NCBI GenBank assembly: GCA_015061035.1
Contig: SUXK01000001.1
Location: forward strand, 1 to 64,000
From: Bacteroidales bacterium
GTDB taxonomy: Bacteria > Bacteroidota > Bacteroidia > Bacteroidales > G3-4614
Length of the DNA: 64,000 bases
Reading direction: 5' to 3'
Of the stretch, positions 1-8,406 are shown piece after piece. A program made the translations under genes and the position numbers. Each line of letters begins with the position of its first letter. Position 1 is the first letter of the stretch. Under the pieces are notes generated by a model, which did no database searches, was not told the origin of the DNA, and saw only the letters and a list, made by a program, of their open reading frames with translations.

Positions 1-128
1 ATCGTGGGGTAAGGGGATGGTGGCTACATATTGATGTTGTGCTGTTGCTTTTTACTGAAAGCTGCTACTAACGACTCATAAATCTACCCTTAATCGTGTA
101 TTGGATGATAGTTGCGGATTTTAGGAAT

Positions 129-2603
129 ATGAAAAAAATATTGAATTTATCGCTATCACTATTGCTATTAGTTGTAGTTTTAGGTACATTCTCTTGTAGT
201 GAAGATAATATATACAAGAGTGGAGAGATAACTGATACATCAAAAGAGGTAAATATCGGATCTGTTATTACAGAAGATATATTTGATGAAGTAACAAATG
301 ATGAACTCGTATATATAGAAGGAGAGCAATACTTCTATTTAGGAGCCCAAGCAACTGATTTTTATTTGCCTAATTTTAATGCAAATGCAACATCAGATGA
401 TAGACAATTAGAGCGAGTTTTTATGAAAAACTATTATATAGGACGATATGAGGTAACTCAAGGACTTTGGAACTATGTAATGGATTATGAGGGAAAAAAT
501 TATTTAGGAGAAGATATGACACCCTATGAGTGGGATGCTTCCACTCTTACAGAAGAGGTAGGTTTAGGAGATTCATATCCTATTTATGTAAAAAACTCAA
601 CAAGCGTTTCACCCTTCTTAAATCGTTTAAATATGATTTTAGGAGAGGATTATCGTTTGCCAACAAGCGATGAGTGGGAATATGCAGCTCGAGGAGGAAA
701 ACAAACATTAAAGAATAGTTATCCTGGAGCTAATGAAGTCGATTTAGTAGCATGGTATCTTGAGAACTCAGACAATAAATTGCATCCTGTAGGTAAGAAA
801 GCAACAAATGAGTTGAGTTTGTATGATATGGCAGGAAACGTTGCAGAGTACTCTGAAGAATATAATGTCTTAGGTGGATCATATTTAACTAAAGAAGAAG
901 ACTGTCGAGTTTCATTAAGAAAAACATCAGATGCAGTTATAGGTTTTCGTTTAGCATTAACACCAGCAGAATATTTTACAGTTAAATCAAATTCCGATAA
1001 TTCTGCAATTGCTGAAGCAACAGTAAATAAATCTACAGAAGAGATTACATTACGAGAAGGAAAGAAGGCTGTATTTGAAACTGCATTGGTTGCTCAAAAG
1101 AAAGGTGATGATCCCAATATATACATGTTTGATGGATGGTATAATGGAGATGAGAGAGTAAGTAGAGATAGTAAATATTCAGTTGTTGTTGAAGATAATA
1201 TCTCTTTAACAGCAAAATATAAAAAAGTGAATTATATCGCAGCTTACGTTGAAATAAATCTTGAAAAAGCAGGAAGCGTAACAATCAATGGATTGACAGG
1301 AGTTCAATACATACCCAAAGGTGAAGACGTAGTATTAGTCTCTGAGCCTAACAATGGATATGTGTTTGAAGGTTGGTATAAAGGAACTGAAAAATTATCA
1401 ACTGAGTTATCATACACCATTAATAATGTTGATAAAGATATAGATTACATTCAGGCTAAGTTCTTGCCTCTATATAATGTTAGCATAAAATCAAATTGGT
1501 CATCAGGTGGACAAGTAACTATTAATGAGATTAGTTCAAAATCAATTCAAGTTAAAGAAGGAGCTTCAGCAACATTTAAGGTAGAGGTAAATGATGGATA
1601 CGTATTTGATGGTTGGTATAATGGCTCTTATAAGTTGTCAAGCGAATTAACATATACATTCCAAAATCTAACCACTGACTTATCGTTTACAGCTAAATTT
1701 AAACGTTTATTTGAGGTTGAAGTTGTAGTAGATCCAATTAGAGGTGGAACAGCAACCGTAAATAACTCTAGTGATGAGCAAATTATCGTAGAAGGAGAGT
1801 TTGCTACATTTAAAGCAAAAGCGAGCGAAGGTTACGTATTCGCAGGATGGTATAATAATGGATATTATGTTTCTGGTGACTTGGAGTATAAGGTCAAAGT
1901 AGAAGAAAATATATTTATGACTGCCAAATTTAAACCTACATTTAAAATCTCGGTAGAGAGTTCAGTAGGAGGAAGTGCTACATTAAATGGCTCTACTAAT
2001 GAACAAATTATTCCACAAGGAGAGTATGTTATATTTAAAGCAGAAGCAGAAGAAGGATACGTATTTGATGGTTGGTATGATGGAACTATAAGAGTGTCAA
2101 AGCAATTAGAATATATATTTGAAGTAGATAAGGATTTAAAACTTACAGCTAAGTTTAAAGAAAATAAAGGAACTTATTCGGTACTCCTTAATAATCAATG
2201 GAGATTATCTTCAATATCAAATCCTAATTATTCAGAATATGATGGGGTGTATGAAAGTTATAGTAACTATCAGATAGATAATGCATCAGCATATATGTAT
2301 ATCGACATAGAGGGTTACGAAACTTTCCAAATTTATGTAAGAAGTAACGCTGAATCAACTTATGATTATGTTATGGTAAGTCAACTTGATAGGTCTATTT
2401 CAAGTACAAGTTCATCGTCATCATCTGTTAAACATACAACTTCAGGAAGACAATCATCCAATACTTCAATAGATGGATATGACTTAGTTGAATTTACAAA
2501 TATTGATGGAGGTCATCATAGAATAACCATATTGTATAAAAAAGACGGAAGTCAACATTATGGAACAGACAGAGGATATGTTCTTATACCAAAGAATCAA
2601 TAA
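129..2603 (+). CDS. Lipoprotein with FGE-like domain and InlB-type repeats
   Basis: This is a probable surface or periplasmic lipoprotein of 824 aa. I start it at the ATG at 129, because that puts a clean lipoprotein signal (MKKILNLSLS..., then FSCSED) at the N terminus; the in-frame start at 96 adds 11 unlikely residues. Residues about 55-280 resemble the formylglycine-generating-enzyme/SUMF1 fold (IGRYEVTQGLW, DYRLPTSDEWEYAARGG, YDMAGNVAEY, GFRLAL), which in Bacteroidota is often a non-catalytic lectin-like module. About five repeats of some 75 aa follow, each with a GYVF-x-GWY core and ending in TAKFK; these match the divergent InlB B-repeat (Listeria-Bacteroides) family. The last 140 residues are Ser/Tyr-rich and unassigned. 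Adhesion or glycan binding is an inference. It stands alone, with a terminator after it. Confidence 0.75.
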   Translation: MKKILNLSLSLLLLVVVLGTFSCSEDNIYKSGEITDTSKEVNIGSVITEDIFDEVTNDELVYIEGEQYFYLGAQATDFYLPNFNANATSDDRQLERVFMKNYYIGRYEVTQGLWNYVMDYEGKNYLGEDMTPYEWDASTLTEEVGLGDSYPIYVKNSTSVSPFLNRLNMILGEDYRLPTSDEWEYAARGGKQTLKNSYPGANEVDLVAWYLENSDNKLHPVGKKATNELSLYDMAGNVAEYSEEYNVLGGSYLTKEEDCRVSLRKTSDAVIGFRLALTPAEYFTVKSNSDNSAIAEATVNKSTEEITLREGKKAVFETALVAQKKGDDPNIYMFDGWYNGDERVSRDSKYSVVVEDNISLTAKYKKVNYIAAYVEINLEKAGSVTINGLTGVQYIPKGEDVVLVSEPNNGYVFEGWYKGTEKLSTELSYTINNVDKDIDYIQAKFLPLYNVSIKSNWSSGGQVTINEISSKSIQVKEGASATFKVEVNDGYVFDGWYNGSYKLSSELTYTFQNLTTDLSFTAKFKRLFEVEVVVDPIRGGTATVNNSSDEQIIVEGEFATFKAKASEGYVFAGWYNNGYYVSGDLEYKVKVEENIFMTAKFKPTFKISVESSVGGSATLNGSTNEQIIPQGEYVIFKAEAEEGYVFDGWYDGTIRVSKQLEYIFEVDKDLKLTAKFKENKGTYSVLLNNQWRLSSISNPNYSEYDGVYESYSNYQIDNASAYMYIDIEGYETFQIYVRSNAESTYDYVMVSQLDRSISSTSSSSSSVKHTTSGRQSSNTSIDGYDLVEFTNIDGGHHRITILYKKDGSQHYGTDRGYVLIPKNQ

Positions 2604-2627
2604 TCTTGAAAATCTATAAAATAGGAT

Positions 2628-2658
2628 AAAAGGGAGCGGGAGTTCCCTTTTATTTTTT
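2628..2658 (+). terminator. Rho-independent terminator after the lipoprotein gene
   Basis: AAAAGGGA and TCCCTTTT form an 8-bp stem with an 8-nt loop. A T-rich tract (TTTTATTTTTT) follows on the plus strand, 24 bp after the stop codon. Confidence 0.75.
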
Positions 2659-2777
2659 AGATAGAGATGCTTTTTGTCGAGATAGTAAGTATAAATAAAA
2701 AGTTTGCAATAAAAAGTTTGCAGTATAACTTTATTAAAAAAAGTCCTTCCAAACTTCATTTAACAAATAAATTTGGT

Positions 2778-2785
2778 TATCTTTG
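2778..2785 (+). promoter_or_regulatory. Probable -7 box of the pnp promoter
   Basis: TATCTTTG matches the Bacteroidota TAnnTTTG consensus and lies 28 bp before the pnp ATG. I see no clear TTG box at the usual spacing upstream, so the call is moderate. Confidence 0.5.
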
Positions 2786-2813
2786 TTCAAATTTTGGAAA
2801 AAGTAAAGAAATT

Positions 2814-4991
2814 ATGATTAATCCGATTAAGAAGACAATCGATTTAGGTGATGGACGAGTAATCACCATCGAAACAGGAAAGTTGGCAAAACAAGCTGAC
2901 GGAGCTGTTGAGGTTCGCATGGGAAATACCATGCTTTTGGCAACAGTGTGTGCTGCCAAAGATGCAAATGAGGGTGTAGATTTTATGCCTTTGCAAGTAG
3001 AGTATAAAGAGAAATTTGCGTCAATCGGACGTTTCCCAGGAGGTTTTACAAAACGTGAGGGAAGAGCGTCAGATTATGAGATATTAACATCGCGTCTTGT
3101 TGACCGTGCATTACGTCCACTATTCCCCGATGATTACCACGCTGAGGTTTATGTGAATATTGTAATGTTCTCGGCTGACGGAAAAGATATACCCGATGCT
3201 CTTGCAGGATTAGCAGCATCTGCTGCACTTGCAGTATCAGATATACCATTCAACGGACCAATCTCAGAAGTTCGTGTTGCACGTATCGGCGGAGAGTTCA
3301 AAATTAACCCAACATACGATGAGTTGGCAAAAGCAGATATGGACTTGATGGTGGGTGCTACCATGGAGAACATTATGATGGTTGAGGGAGAGATGGATGA
3401 GGTTTCAGAGTTAGACCTTTTGAATGCTCTTAAATTTGCTCACGATGCAATAAAAGTACAATGTCAAGCACAATTAGAGTTGTCTGAGATGTGCGGAACA
3501 ACAGTAAAACGTACATATTGCCACGAGGTAAATGATGAGGAACTTCGCAAAGATGTTCGCGAGAAATGTTATGACAAAGCATACGCTATTGCAGCATCAG
3601 GAAACGCAAACAAACACGCACGTGGCGAGGCATTTGAGGCTGTTGTAAACGAGTACTTGGAGGCAATGACCGAAGAGGAGCGTGCCGAGAAAGAGTCGTT
3701 GGTAAAACGCTACTACCACGATGTAGAGAAAGAGGCAATGCGCCGTTGTATCCTTGATGAAGGAAAACGTCTTGACGGACGTGAGACAACACAAATCCGA
3801 CCTATCTGGTGCGAGGTAGATTACCTTCCAGGACCTCACGGATCAGCAGTCTTTACTCGCGGTGAAACTCAATCATTAACAACAGTTACACTTGGAACAA
3901 AACTTGATGAGAAGATAGTTGATGATGTTCTTGATCAATCACACCAACGCTTCTTGTTACACTATAACTTCCCTCCATTCTCAACAGGAGAGGCTAAAGC
4001 TTCACGCGGTGTAGGTCGCCGTGAGGTAGGACACGGAAACTTGGCATGTCGTGCATTAAAAGGGATGATTCCTGCCGACTACCCATACACAGTTCGTGTA
4101 GTATCAGACATCCTTGAGTCAAACGGATCGTCATCAATGGCAACCGTATGTGCTGGAACACTTGCATTGATGGATGCTGGTGTGAAAATCAAAAAACCAG
4201 TATCAGGAATTGCAATGGGATTGATTACTGACAACCAAAAATATGCAGTCCTTTCAGATATTCTTGGTGATGAGGACCACTTGGGAGATATGGACTTTAA
4301 GGTGACAGGTACAAAAGATGGTATCACTGCAACACAAATGGATATCAAAGTTGACGGACTACCATACGAAATTCTTGAGAAAGCCTTGATGCAAGCACAT
4401 GACGGACGTATGCACATTCTTGGCAAGATTCTTGATACAATACCTGAGCCACGCGAGGACTTCAAACCTCACGCACCACGCATTGAGACACTTCTTATAC
4501 CAAAAGATATGATAGGTGCAGTTATCGGCCCCGGTGGTAAGATAATACAAGGCATACAAGAGGAGTCTGGTGCAGTTGTTACAATTGAAGAGGTAGAAGA
4601 GGGCGGATGTGTTGAGATTGCAGCATCAAACCGCGATGCAATTGATGCAGCACTTGCTCGCATTAAAGGAATAGTAGCAATACCTGAGGAGGGCGAGACC
4701 TATACAGGAAAAGTAAAATCAATACTTGCATTTGGTGCATTTGTTGAGTTTATGCCCGGAAAAGACGGATTGTTACACATCTCTGAGATTGCGTACAAAC
4801 GCTTGGAGACAATGGAAGAGTCGGGCATCAAAGAGGGTGACGAAGTAACTGTTAAACTTGTTGAGATAGATAAGAAAACAGGTAAATTCCGTTTGTCAAT
4901 GAAAGCACTTCAACCCAAACCCGAAGGTTGGGAGGAGCGTCCACAAAGAGCACCTCGTGCTCCACGTGCACCTCGAAAAGATGAGAAATAA
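2814..4991 (+). CDS. pnp: Polyribonucleotide nucleotidyltransferase
   Basis: This is polynucleotide phosphorylase, a trimeric 3'-5' exoribonuclease that releases nucleoside diphosphates using phosphate and takes part in mRNA decay. The 725-aa protein has the full family layout: a first RNase PH domain ([25 protein letters not shown]), a second RNase PH domain ([38 protein letters not shown]), a KH domain ([20 protein letters not shown]) and a C-terminal S1 domain ([20 protein letters not shown]) before a basic Pro/Arg/Ala tail. I chose the ATG at 2814 because it gives [15 protein letters not shown], the normal start; the longer in-frame extension runs through the promoter. It appears monocistronic, with its own promoter and terminator, and the prophage lies just downstream. 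Confidence 0.97.
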   Translation: MINPIKKTIDLGDGRVITIETGKLAKQADGAVEVRMGNTMLLATVCAAKDANEGVDFMPLQVEYKEKFASIGRFPGGFTKREGRASDYEILTSRLVDRALRPLFPDDYHAEVYVNIVMFSADGKDIPDALAGLAASAALAVSDIPFNGPISEVRVARIGGEFKINPTYDELAKADMDLMVGATMENIMMVEGEMDEVSELDLLNALKFAHDAIKVQCQAQLELSEMCGTTVKRTYCHEVNDEELRKDVREKCYDKAYAIAASGNANKHARGEAFEAVVNEYLEAMTEEERAEKESLVKRYYHDVEKEAMRRCILDEGKRLDGRETTQIRPIWCEVDYLPGPHGSAVFTRGETQSLTTVTLGTKLDEKIVDDVLDQSHQRFLLHYNFPPFSTGEAKASRGVGRREVGHGNLACRALKGMIPADYPYTVRVVSDILESNGSSSMATVCAGTLALMDAGVKIKKPVSGIAMGLITDNQKYAVLSDILGDEDHLGDMDFKVTGTKDGITATQMDIKVDGLPYEILEKALMQAHDGRMHILGKILDTIPEPREDFKPHAPRIETLLIPKDMIGAVIGPGGKIIQGIQEESGAVVTIEEVEEGGCVEIAASNRDAIDAALARIKGIVAIPEEGETYTGKVKSILAFGAFVEFMPGKDGLLHISEIAYKRLETMEESGIKEGDEVTVKLVEIDKKTGKFRLSMKALQPKPEGWEERPQRAPRAPRAPRKDEK

Positions 4992-4994
4992 AAA

Positions 4995-5065
4995 AGTTGT
5001 TAGTTTTTAGTTGTACGGTGCTTCGCACCTTAGTTGTTAGAAACTAATATTAATAGATAGCAAAG
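4995..5065. repeat. 71-bp intergenic repeat, copy 1
   Basis: These 71 bp recur without a difference at 41243-41313. Inside are a short hairpin (GGTGC-TTC-GCACC) and AGTTGTTAG words on both sides. It begins 3 bp after the pnp stop and runs into the pnp terminator. Both copies are in the 3' region of a plus-strand host gene, outside the prophage. Confidence 0.9.
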
Positions 5066-5097
5066 AGGCTGTGTCGTTTTGACATAGCCTCTTTTTT
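5065..5097 (+). terminator. pnp terminator
   Basis: GAGGCTGTGTC and GACATAGCCTC form an 11-bp stem (one G-U pair) with a 5-nt loop, followed by TTTTTT on the plus strand. Confidence 0.85.
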
Positions 5098-5158
5098 GTT
5101 TGTATGCTCTATTTCATACATTCATAGATAAATTACATGCATATATAATCGCAAAAAC

Positions 5159-5190
5159 GAATTGTACAACTTTTTAAATTGAATTGTACA
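5159..5190. repeat. Paired transposase-site-like repeats at the phage right end (R1/R2-like)
   Basis: GAATTGTACA occurs at 5159-5168 and 5181-5190, exactly 22 bp apart and in the same orientation. The same word occurs in inverted orientation near the other end (37290 and 37357). In Mu, R1 and R2 are adjacent 22-bp MuA sites. The exact terminus, probably a TG dinucleotide slightly left of 5159, is not resolved; TG at 5138 is one candidate. Confidence 0.65.
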
Positions 5191-5216
5191 TTTTTTCGCT
5201 CGGACAAAGATAATAA

Positions 5217-5260
5217 AAAAGGTGTTTAAATGAGGCTTAAATCTCAATTAAACACCTTTT
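5217..5260 (-). terminator. Terminator at the phage right end
   Basis: Arms at 5217-5234 and 5243-5260 pair over 18 bp with one mismatch. A T tract follows on the minus strand. It ends the minus-strand operon whose last gene is the Dam-like methylase. Confidence 0.8.
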
Positions 5261-5276
5261 AAATTTGTTTTGAATG

Positions 5277-6101
5277 TCATTTTTTGACAAGCATTATATC
5301 TACATAACCTGATTGATAGTTGATATTAGAGGTTTGAGTGTGAATCTCTGCTCCGTTAAATGGGTCTCCAAAATCGGGATTTTTAGCTATCCATTGGCAC
5401 AATTCTATTACTTGAGATTTATTGCTCGTAAAGTAGATATATTTGCTTTTCTCTATAACATTTAATACATCAAGATAATCGCTCAATTTCCAATAGCACT
5501 TGTAAGCTCCAACTTCTGTTGAGAGGTAAGGAGGATCAACAAGGAATAAGACCTCTTTATTATCCCTATACTCCTTGAATAACTCTTTATAGTCCTTGCA
5601 TACTATTTCCAAGCCTTCTAAATATCCGTCAGCACAATAATCTGTTGTTCTGCAACAGTTATACATCGTTTGTTTGCTTAATTCCGCTAATGAGTTTACC
5701 CATTTGCCACTAAATAGAATTGATGAGCCTATTGTGAGATAATCAACATATCCTGCTTTATCATACGCTTCAAGCAATTTCAAGATTTCTACTCTTATAT
5801 TTTCTGGAACTTTTTTGTCTGTTGGCACAGACTTTAATAATTGACGTATTTTCGCAATTATTTTATTTGTGGTGGCAATATTATTAATCCTTTCAGAATA
5901 GCCGTCATAATCGTTGTAAACAACTCTTATATGTGGTAGAACACTTTTTGCTACGTGAGATAGTAAACCACTGCCACCAAACAAATCTACAATTGTTGTT
6001 ATTCCTGATGTTGATTTCAAGACCTTTTTGAAGTCTTTGACAAATCTTCGTTTCTGCCCCATAAAAGGCAAAGGAGCAGAGTTGTACACCTTCTTACACA
6101 T
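5277..6101 (-). CDS. DNA adenine methylase, D12/Dam-like (prophage)
   Basis: This is a predicted N6-adenine DNA methyltransferase of 274 aa using S-adenosylmethionine. It has an N-terminal FMGQKRR segment, the SAM-binding motif DLFGGSG at about residues 39-45 and the catalytic DPPY at about 189-192, the order of the D12 class. I use the ATG at 6101, which overlaps the stop of the preceding ThyA-family gene by 8 bp and implies translational coupling; the frame is also open from a TTG at 6110. It is the last gene at the phage end where Mu carries mom, so a role in protecting phage DNA from host restriction is a reasonable inference. Target specificity cannot be read from sequence. Confidence 0.88.
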   Translation of the reverse strand: MCKKVYNSAPLPFMGQKRRFVKDFKKVLKSTSGITTIVDLFGGSGLLSHVAKSVLPHIRVVYNDYDGYSERINNIATTNKIIAKIRQLLKSVPTDKKVPENIRVEILKLLEAYDKAGYVDYLTIGSSILFSGKWVNSLAELSKQTMYNCCRTTDYCADGYLEGLEIVCKDYKELFKEYRDNKEVLFLVDPPYLSTEVGAYKCYWKLSDYLDVLNVIEKSKYIYFTSNKSQVIELCQWIAKNPDFGDPFNGAEIHTQTSNINYQSGYVDIMLVKK

Positions 6102-6792
6102 TGAGTTCAAATTTTATATTGTTATTACCCTCTATAAGACTTTTTGAAGCCTCTATATTATTGTTGTAGATATGAACATTGCCGAGAAATAGCGTAATGC
6201 TTTTTAGTGGCAGATTAATTTGTCTGCTAATCAAATAGAGGTGGTAAATATCTGCAGGAAGTCCGAGATTGGCATCAGAGCTGCGTTGATATGCACTGAT
6301 GACAAGTTCTCCATTATCTATTTGGAATTGCACAAGACTCAAGCAGGGGGCTTGGTTCGTCTCTTCTCCTGTTGCCCCAAGGAACAATACATAATTCTTG
6401 CTGTTGCGTTGTTCCTTATTTATCTTCTCTATCAGTGGCGGTAACTTTTCAAAATAGGTTGGATAACTATTGATAAGAATAGAGCCACAGTAGTCCTACC
6501 AGTTAATACCACACTCCCTGTATTTTTCAATTTCTCGTTCACCAGCCATGAATAGTTGCAACTCATTTCTTAATTTCTTACGAGCGAGATTGTGTCCCTC
6601 AAATATCTCGAGCAGATCAGCTGGAGTTAGAGTTAATACTTCATTAAGCAGATATATTATATCACCTTTCTTGTTGCGTTGTTTATTACCATATGCCAAT
6701 ATCCTTGATATTATTGCATAGTATTTATTTCGTTGTTTCATACCGCAAAAATAGATTGCGATTCTACTACCTATATAATATTGTCTAATCAT
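6094..6792 (-). pseudogene. Thymidylate-synthase-family gene (dCMP-hydroxymethylase-like) with in-frame TAG
   Basis: Two adjacent reading frames are one 232-codon gene interrupted by TAG at 6496-6498 (codon 99). Before it, ELQLFMAGEREIEKYRECG matches the ThyA segment before the conserved Trp. After it, APC (Cys150, the nucleophile), SAYQRSSD (Arg170, phosphate binding) and NVHIYNN match ThyA in order and spacing. The TAG sits where ThyA has the conserved Trp of IWDEW, so one base change from TGG explains it. The residue 31 after the Cys is Asp181; it is Asn177 in E. coli ThyA and Asp179 in phage T4 dCMP hydroxymethylase. The start at 6792 overlaps the upstream stop (ATGA). The gene could be dead, read through, or a sequencing error. 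Confidence 0.75.
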
Positions 6793-7034
6793 TCAACTGC
6801 AAAAGGCTTGCAGTCGGATTTAAACCGCGAGATAACGGCATATATATTCCGTTCACTTACATCGTATTTAGAGCTCAATTCAGCGACTATATAGGTTGTT
6901 TTCTCACCTCGATTGCGTAATCTTACATACTCCTCATACATATCTATATATCGATAGTCTTCAGGGTTCACTCCAATCTCATAAAGTATATTTAACGACC
7001 CTCTATATAATTTTAACACTTCATATATTGTCAT
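6789..7034 (-). CDS. Small HTH protein, Mor/C-like transcription activator
   Basis: An 81-aa protein whose C-terminal half (AELSSKYDVSERNIYAVISR) reads as a helix-turn-helix of the Mor/C type, the activators that turn on middle and late transcription in Mu. The N-terminal half is helical and could dimerise. I start it at the ATG at 7034 rather than 7067, because the longer form runs into the structured region upstream. Its stop overlaps the start of the ThyA-family gene (ATGA). A role at the phage's two 92-bp late elements is an inference from family and content; a general small phage regulator is the alternative. Confidence 0.55.
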   Translation of the reverse strand: MTIYEVLKLYRGSLNILYEIGVNPEDYRYIDMYEEYVRLRNRGEKTTYIVAELSSKYDVSERNIYAVISRFKSDCKPFAVE

Positions 7035-7057
7035 AACACCTAATTTATTTACTTTTG

Positions 7058-7188
7058 TACATCTCACCTACACACATAAAAAAATAACGCTATAAAAGCA
7101 GTCAAAAGGTTATTGCCCCCCGACCGTGCTTTTATAGCGTCGTTATTAAATGTAGGTGAGAGTACATTTTAGGTTGGGGGCTTTTTTT
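7058..7188 (+). ncRNA. Candidate structured RNA with nested stems and a possible pseudoknot
   Basis: On the plus strand TTG (7028-7030), 19 bp, then TACTTTTG (7050-7057) makes a consensus promoter that points at no protein gene. Downstream are an outer stem (7056-7072 with 7151-7166, 16 bp with one bulge) and an inner stem (7084-7100 with 7127-7146, 14 bp continuous). The hairpin loop (7115-7125, C-rich) can pair with 7172-7181 (GGTTGGGGGC) over at least 9 bp, and seven Ts follow at 7182-7188. This could be a pseudoknotted small RNA of about 125 nt or a terminator/antiterminator switch. Transcription is not shown. Confidence 0.4.
7080..7146 (-). terminator. Terminator of the fibre operon
   Basis: Read on the minus strand, ACGCTATAAAAGCA and TGCTTTTATAGCGT form a 14-bp stem followed by TTATTTTTTTATG. 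It lies downstream of the fibre gene ending at 7208 and before the Mor/C-like gene, so it can end the leftward late operon. Confidence 0.65.
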
Positions 7189-7207
7189 ATTCCCCCATAA
7201 CCATAAA

Positions 7208-8404
7208 TTATCTGTAAGTAAATTTGGTCATTTCTATCTGTAAAATACTTTCACTTCCGTCTGCTTCATAGAAGTTACTCCATTTTACAGAACCGTCAGT
7301 TTGATATATTCCAAAACGTCTTATTGTTCGTGGTTGATAACCCCAGTACATTGCCATTTCCATAGGCAGAATGGTAAACGGTATAACATCTATTTCTTGT
7401 ACTACACGTCTGCCAACATATTGTCTCAACTGAGTTGCCACCTCTCCAAAATATGTATCTATCCCTGATAATACATTTGAATTATCATAAACTCTCATTT
7501 TGAATAAACATCCAAAGAGGTTGCTTCTAAAAGCTCCTGCTCCATCACCATTACCTGTATCGTATATATGATTAAGGGATTTTCTCACCTCTTCACTACT
7601 TACGGTTGATGCTCCGCTTAAGGCCGTTAAGGCATTAGCAATATTACTCAACACAATACTTTTATCTTTCATCCAAGCGACATCGAACAACACACCATTG
7701 TAGTCTCCCCATTCGGTTGTAGAATTAAGAGTTTCTTCATCAACCATACCTCCGTTACCAAGAGTTAGCGTCCCTGTTACCTCACGCCATCCTGTCCAGC
7801 CTTCTAATATGTATGTTCGTATGTACTGTTTTGTTTCACCACCATATCTATTGGTTAAATATAAAGTTTGACCTACAGCTGGATGCTCTACATCATTGCT
7901 CGCTGCAACTTGTAACACAAATGAGAAGTTATGAGCACTTCCACTGTTGGCTATTGGCAAATTGTCTGCAGTATTGGTTCTAATACCATTTTCGCATACA
8001 TATATACCACTATCTTTAAAATTATTCATATTGGAGTTTTCTTCCCATTCAATTGTCTTAACAGAATTCTCTTGCCACTCACTCCAATAGGTAGAGTCCA
8101 TAGAGGTTGCTGCTTGTTTGATATTGTATCGATATAACACCTTCCCTCCTTGAATTAGAGTTTGTTTCATTGTCCCGATAGCAGCACCTGAATTTTCAAA
8201 TATCAATAAGGCTTTGCCTTTTATGTTGTATATGCAACTCGAATATAGTACTGATAAAGAATCAGCGTCTGATATATCATTTAATGTTGCCAAACCTGTT
8301 ATTTTCCCATTGATTGTTTCAATGTCTGCAATGATTTGTTTAACTCTCTCATCTTGTATGTCGTAAGTTTGCCCTGCGACATTAATTTTTGTTATATTAC
8401 CCAT
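7208..8404 (-). CDS. Tail fibre / receptor-binding-type protein, distal
   Basis: A 398-aa protein at the end of the tail operon. The N terminus (MGNITKINVAGQTYDIQDER) is the kind of short adaptor seen at the start of Bacteroidales phage fibre proteins. The middle contains pyocin-knob-like stretches (YWSEWQENSVKTIEW, YILEGWTGWREVTGTL), known from other tail fibres. The C terminus is unassigned. It starts 2 bp after the preceding fibre gene stops. I infer that it forms part of the host-recognition fibre; no specific receptor can be named. Confidence 0.6.
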   Translation of the reverse strand: MGNITKINVAGQTYDIQDERVKQIIADIETINGKITGLATLNDISDADSLSVLYSSCIYNIKGKALLIFENSGAAIGTMKQTLIQGGKVLYRYNIKQAATSMDSTYWSEWQENSVKTIEWEENSNMNNFKDSGIYVCENGIRTNTADNLPIANSGSAHNFSFVLQVAASNDVEHPAVGQTLYLTNRYGGETKQYIRTYILEGWTGWREVTGTLTLGNGGMVDEETLNSTTEWGDYNGVLFDVAWMKDKSIVLSNIANALTALSGASTVSSEEVRKSLNHIYDTGNGDGAGAFRSNLFGCLFKMRVYDNSNVLSGIDTYFGEVATQLRQYVGRRVVQEIDVIPFTILPMEMAMYWGYQPRTIRRFGIYQTDGSVKWSNFYEADGSESILQIEMTKFTYR

Positions 8405-8406
8405 AT

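Noticed and set aside
2814-4991. Several antisense open frames of 60-130 aa inside pnp and in other strongly coding genes
   Set aside because: They are low-complexity shadows of well-supported proteins without promoters or recognisable domains.
5101-5158. An exact left boundary and target duplication
   Set aside because: Candidate TG (5138) and CA (37382) dinucleotides are not equidistant from the end sites, and their flanking 5-mers do not match.
6094-6792. General TAG recoding in this phage
   Set aside because: Other phage genes, such as the tail assembly chaperone short form, the repressor and the 59-aa gene at 30940, use TAG as an ordinary stop.
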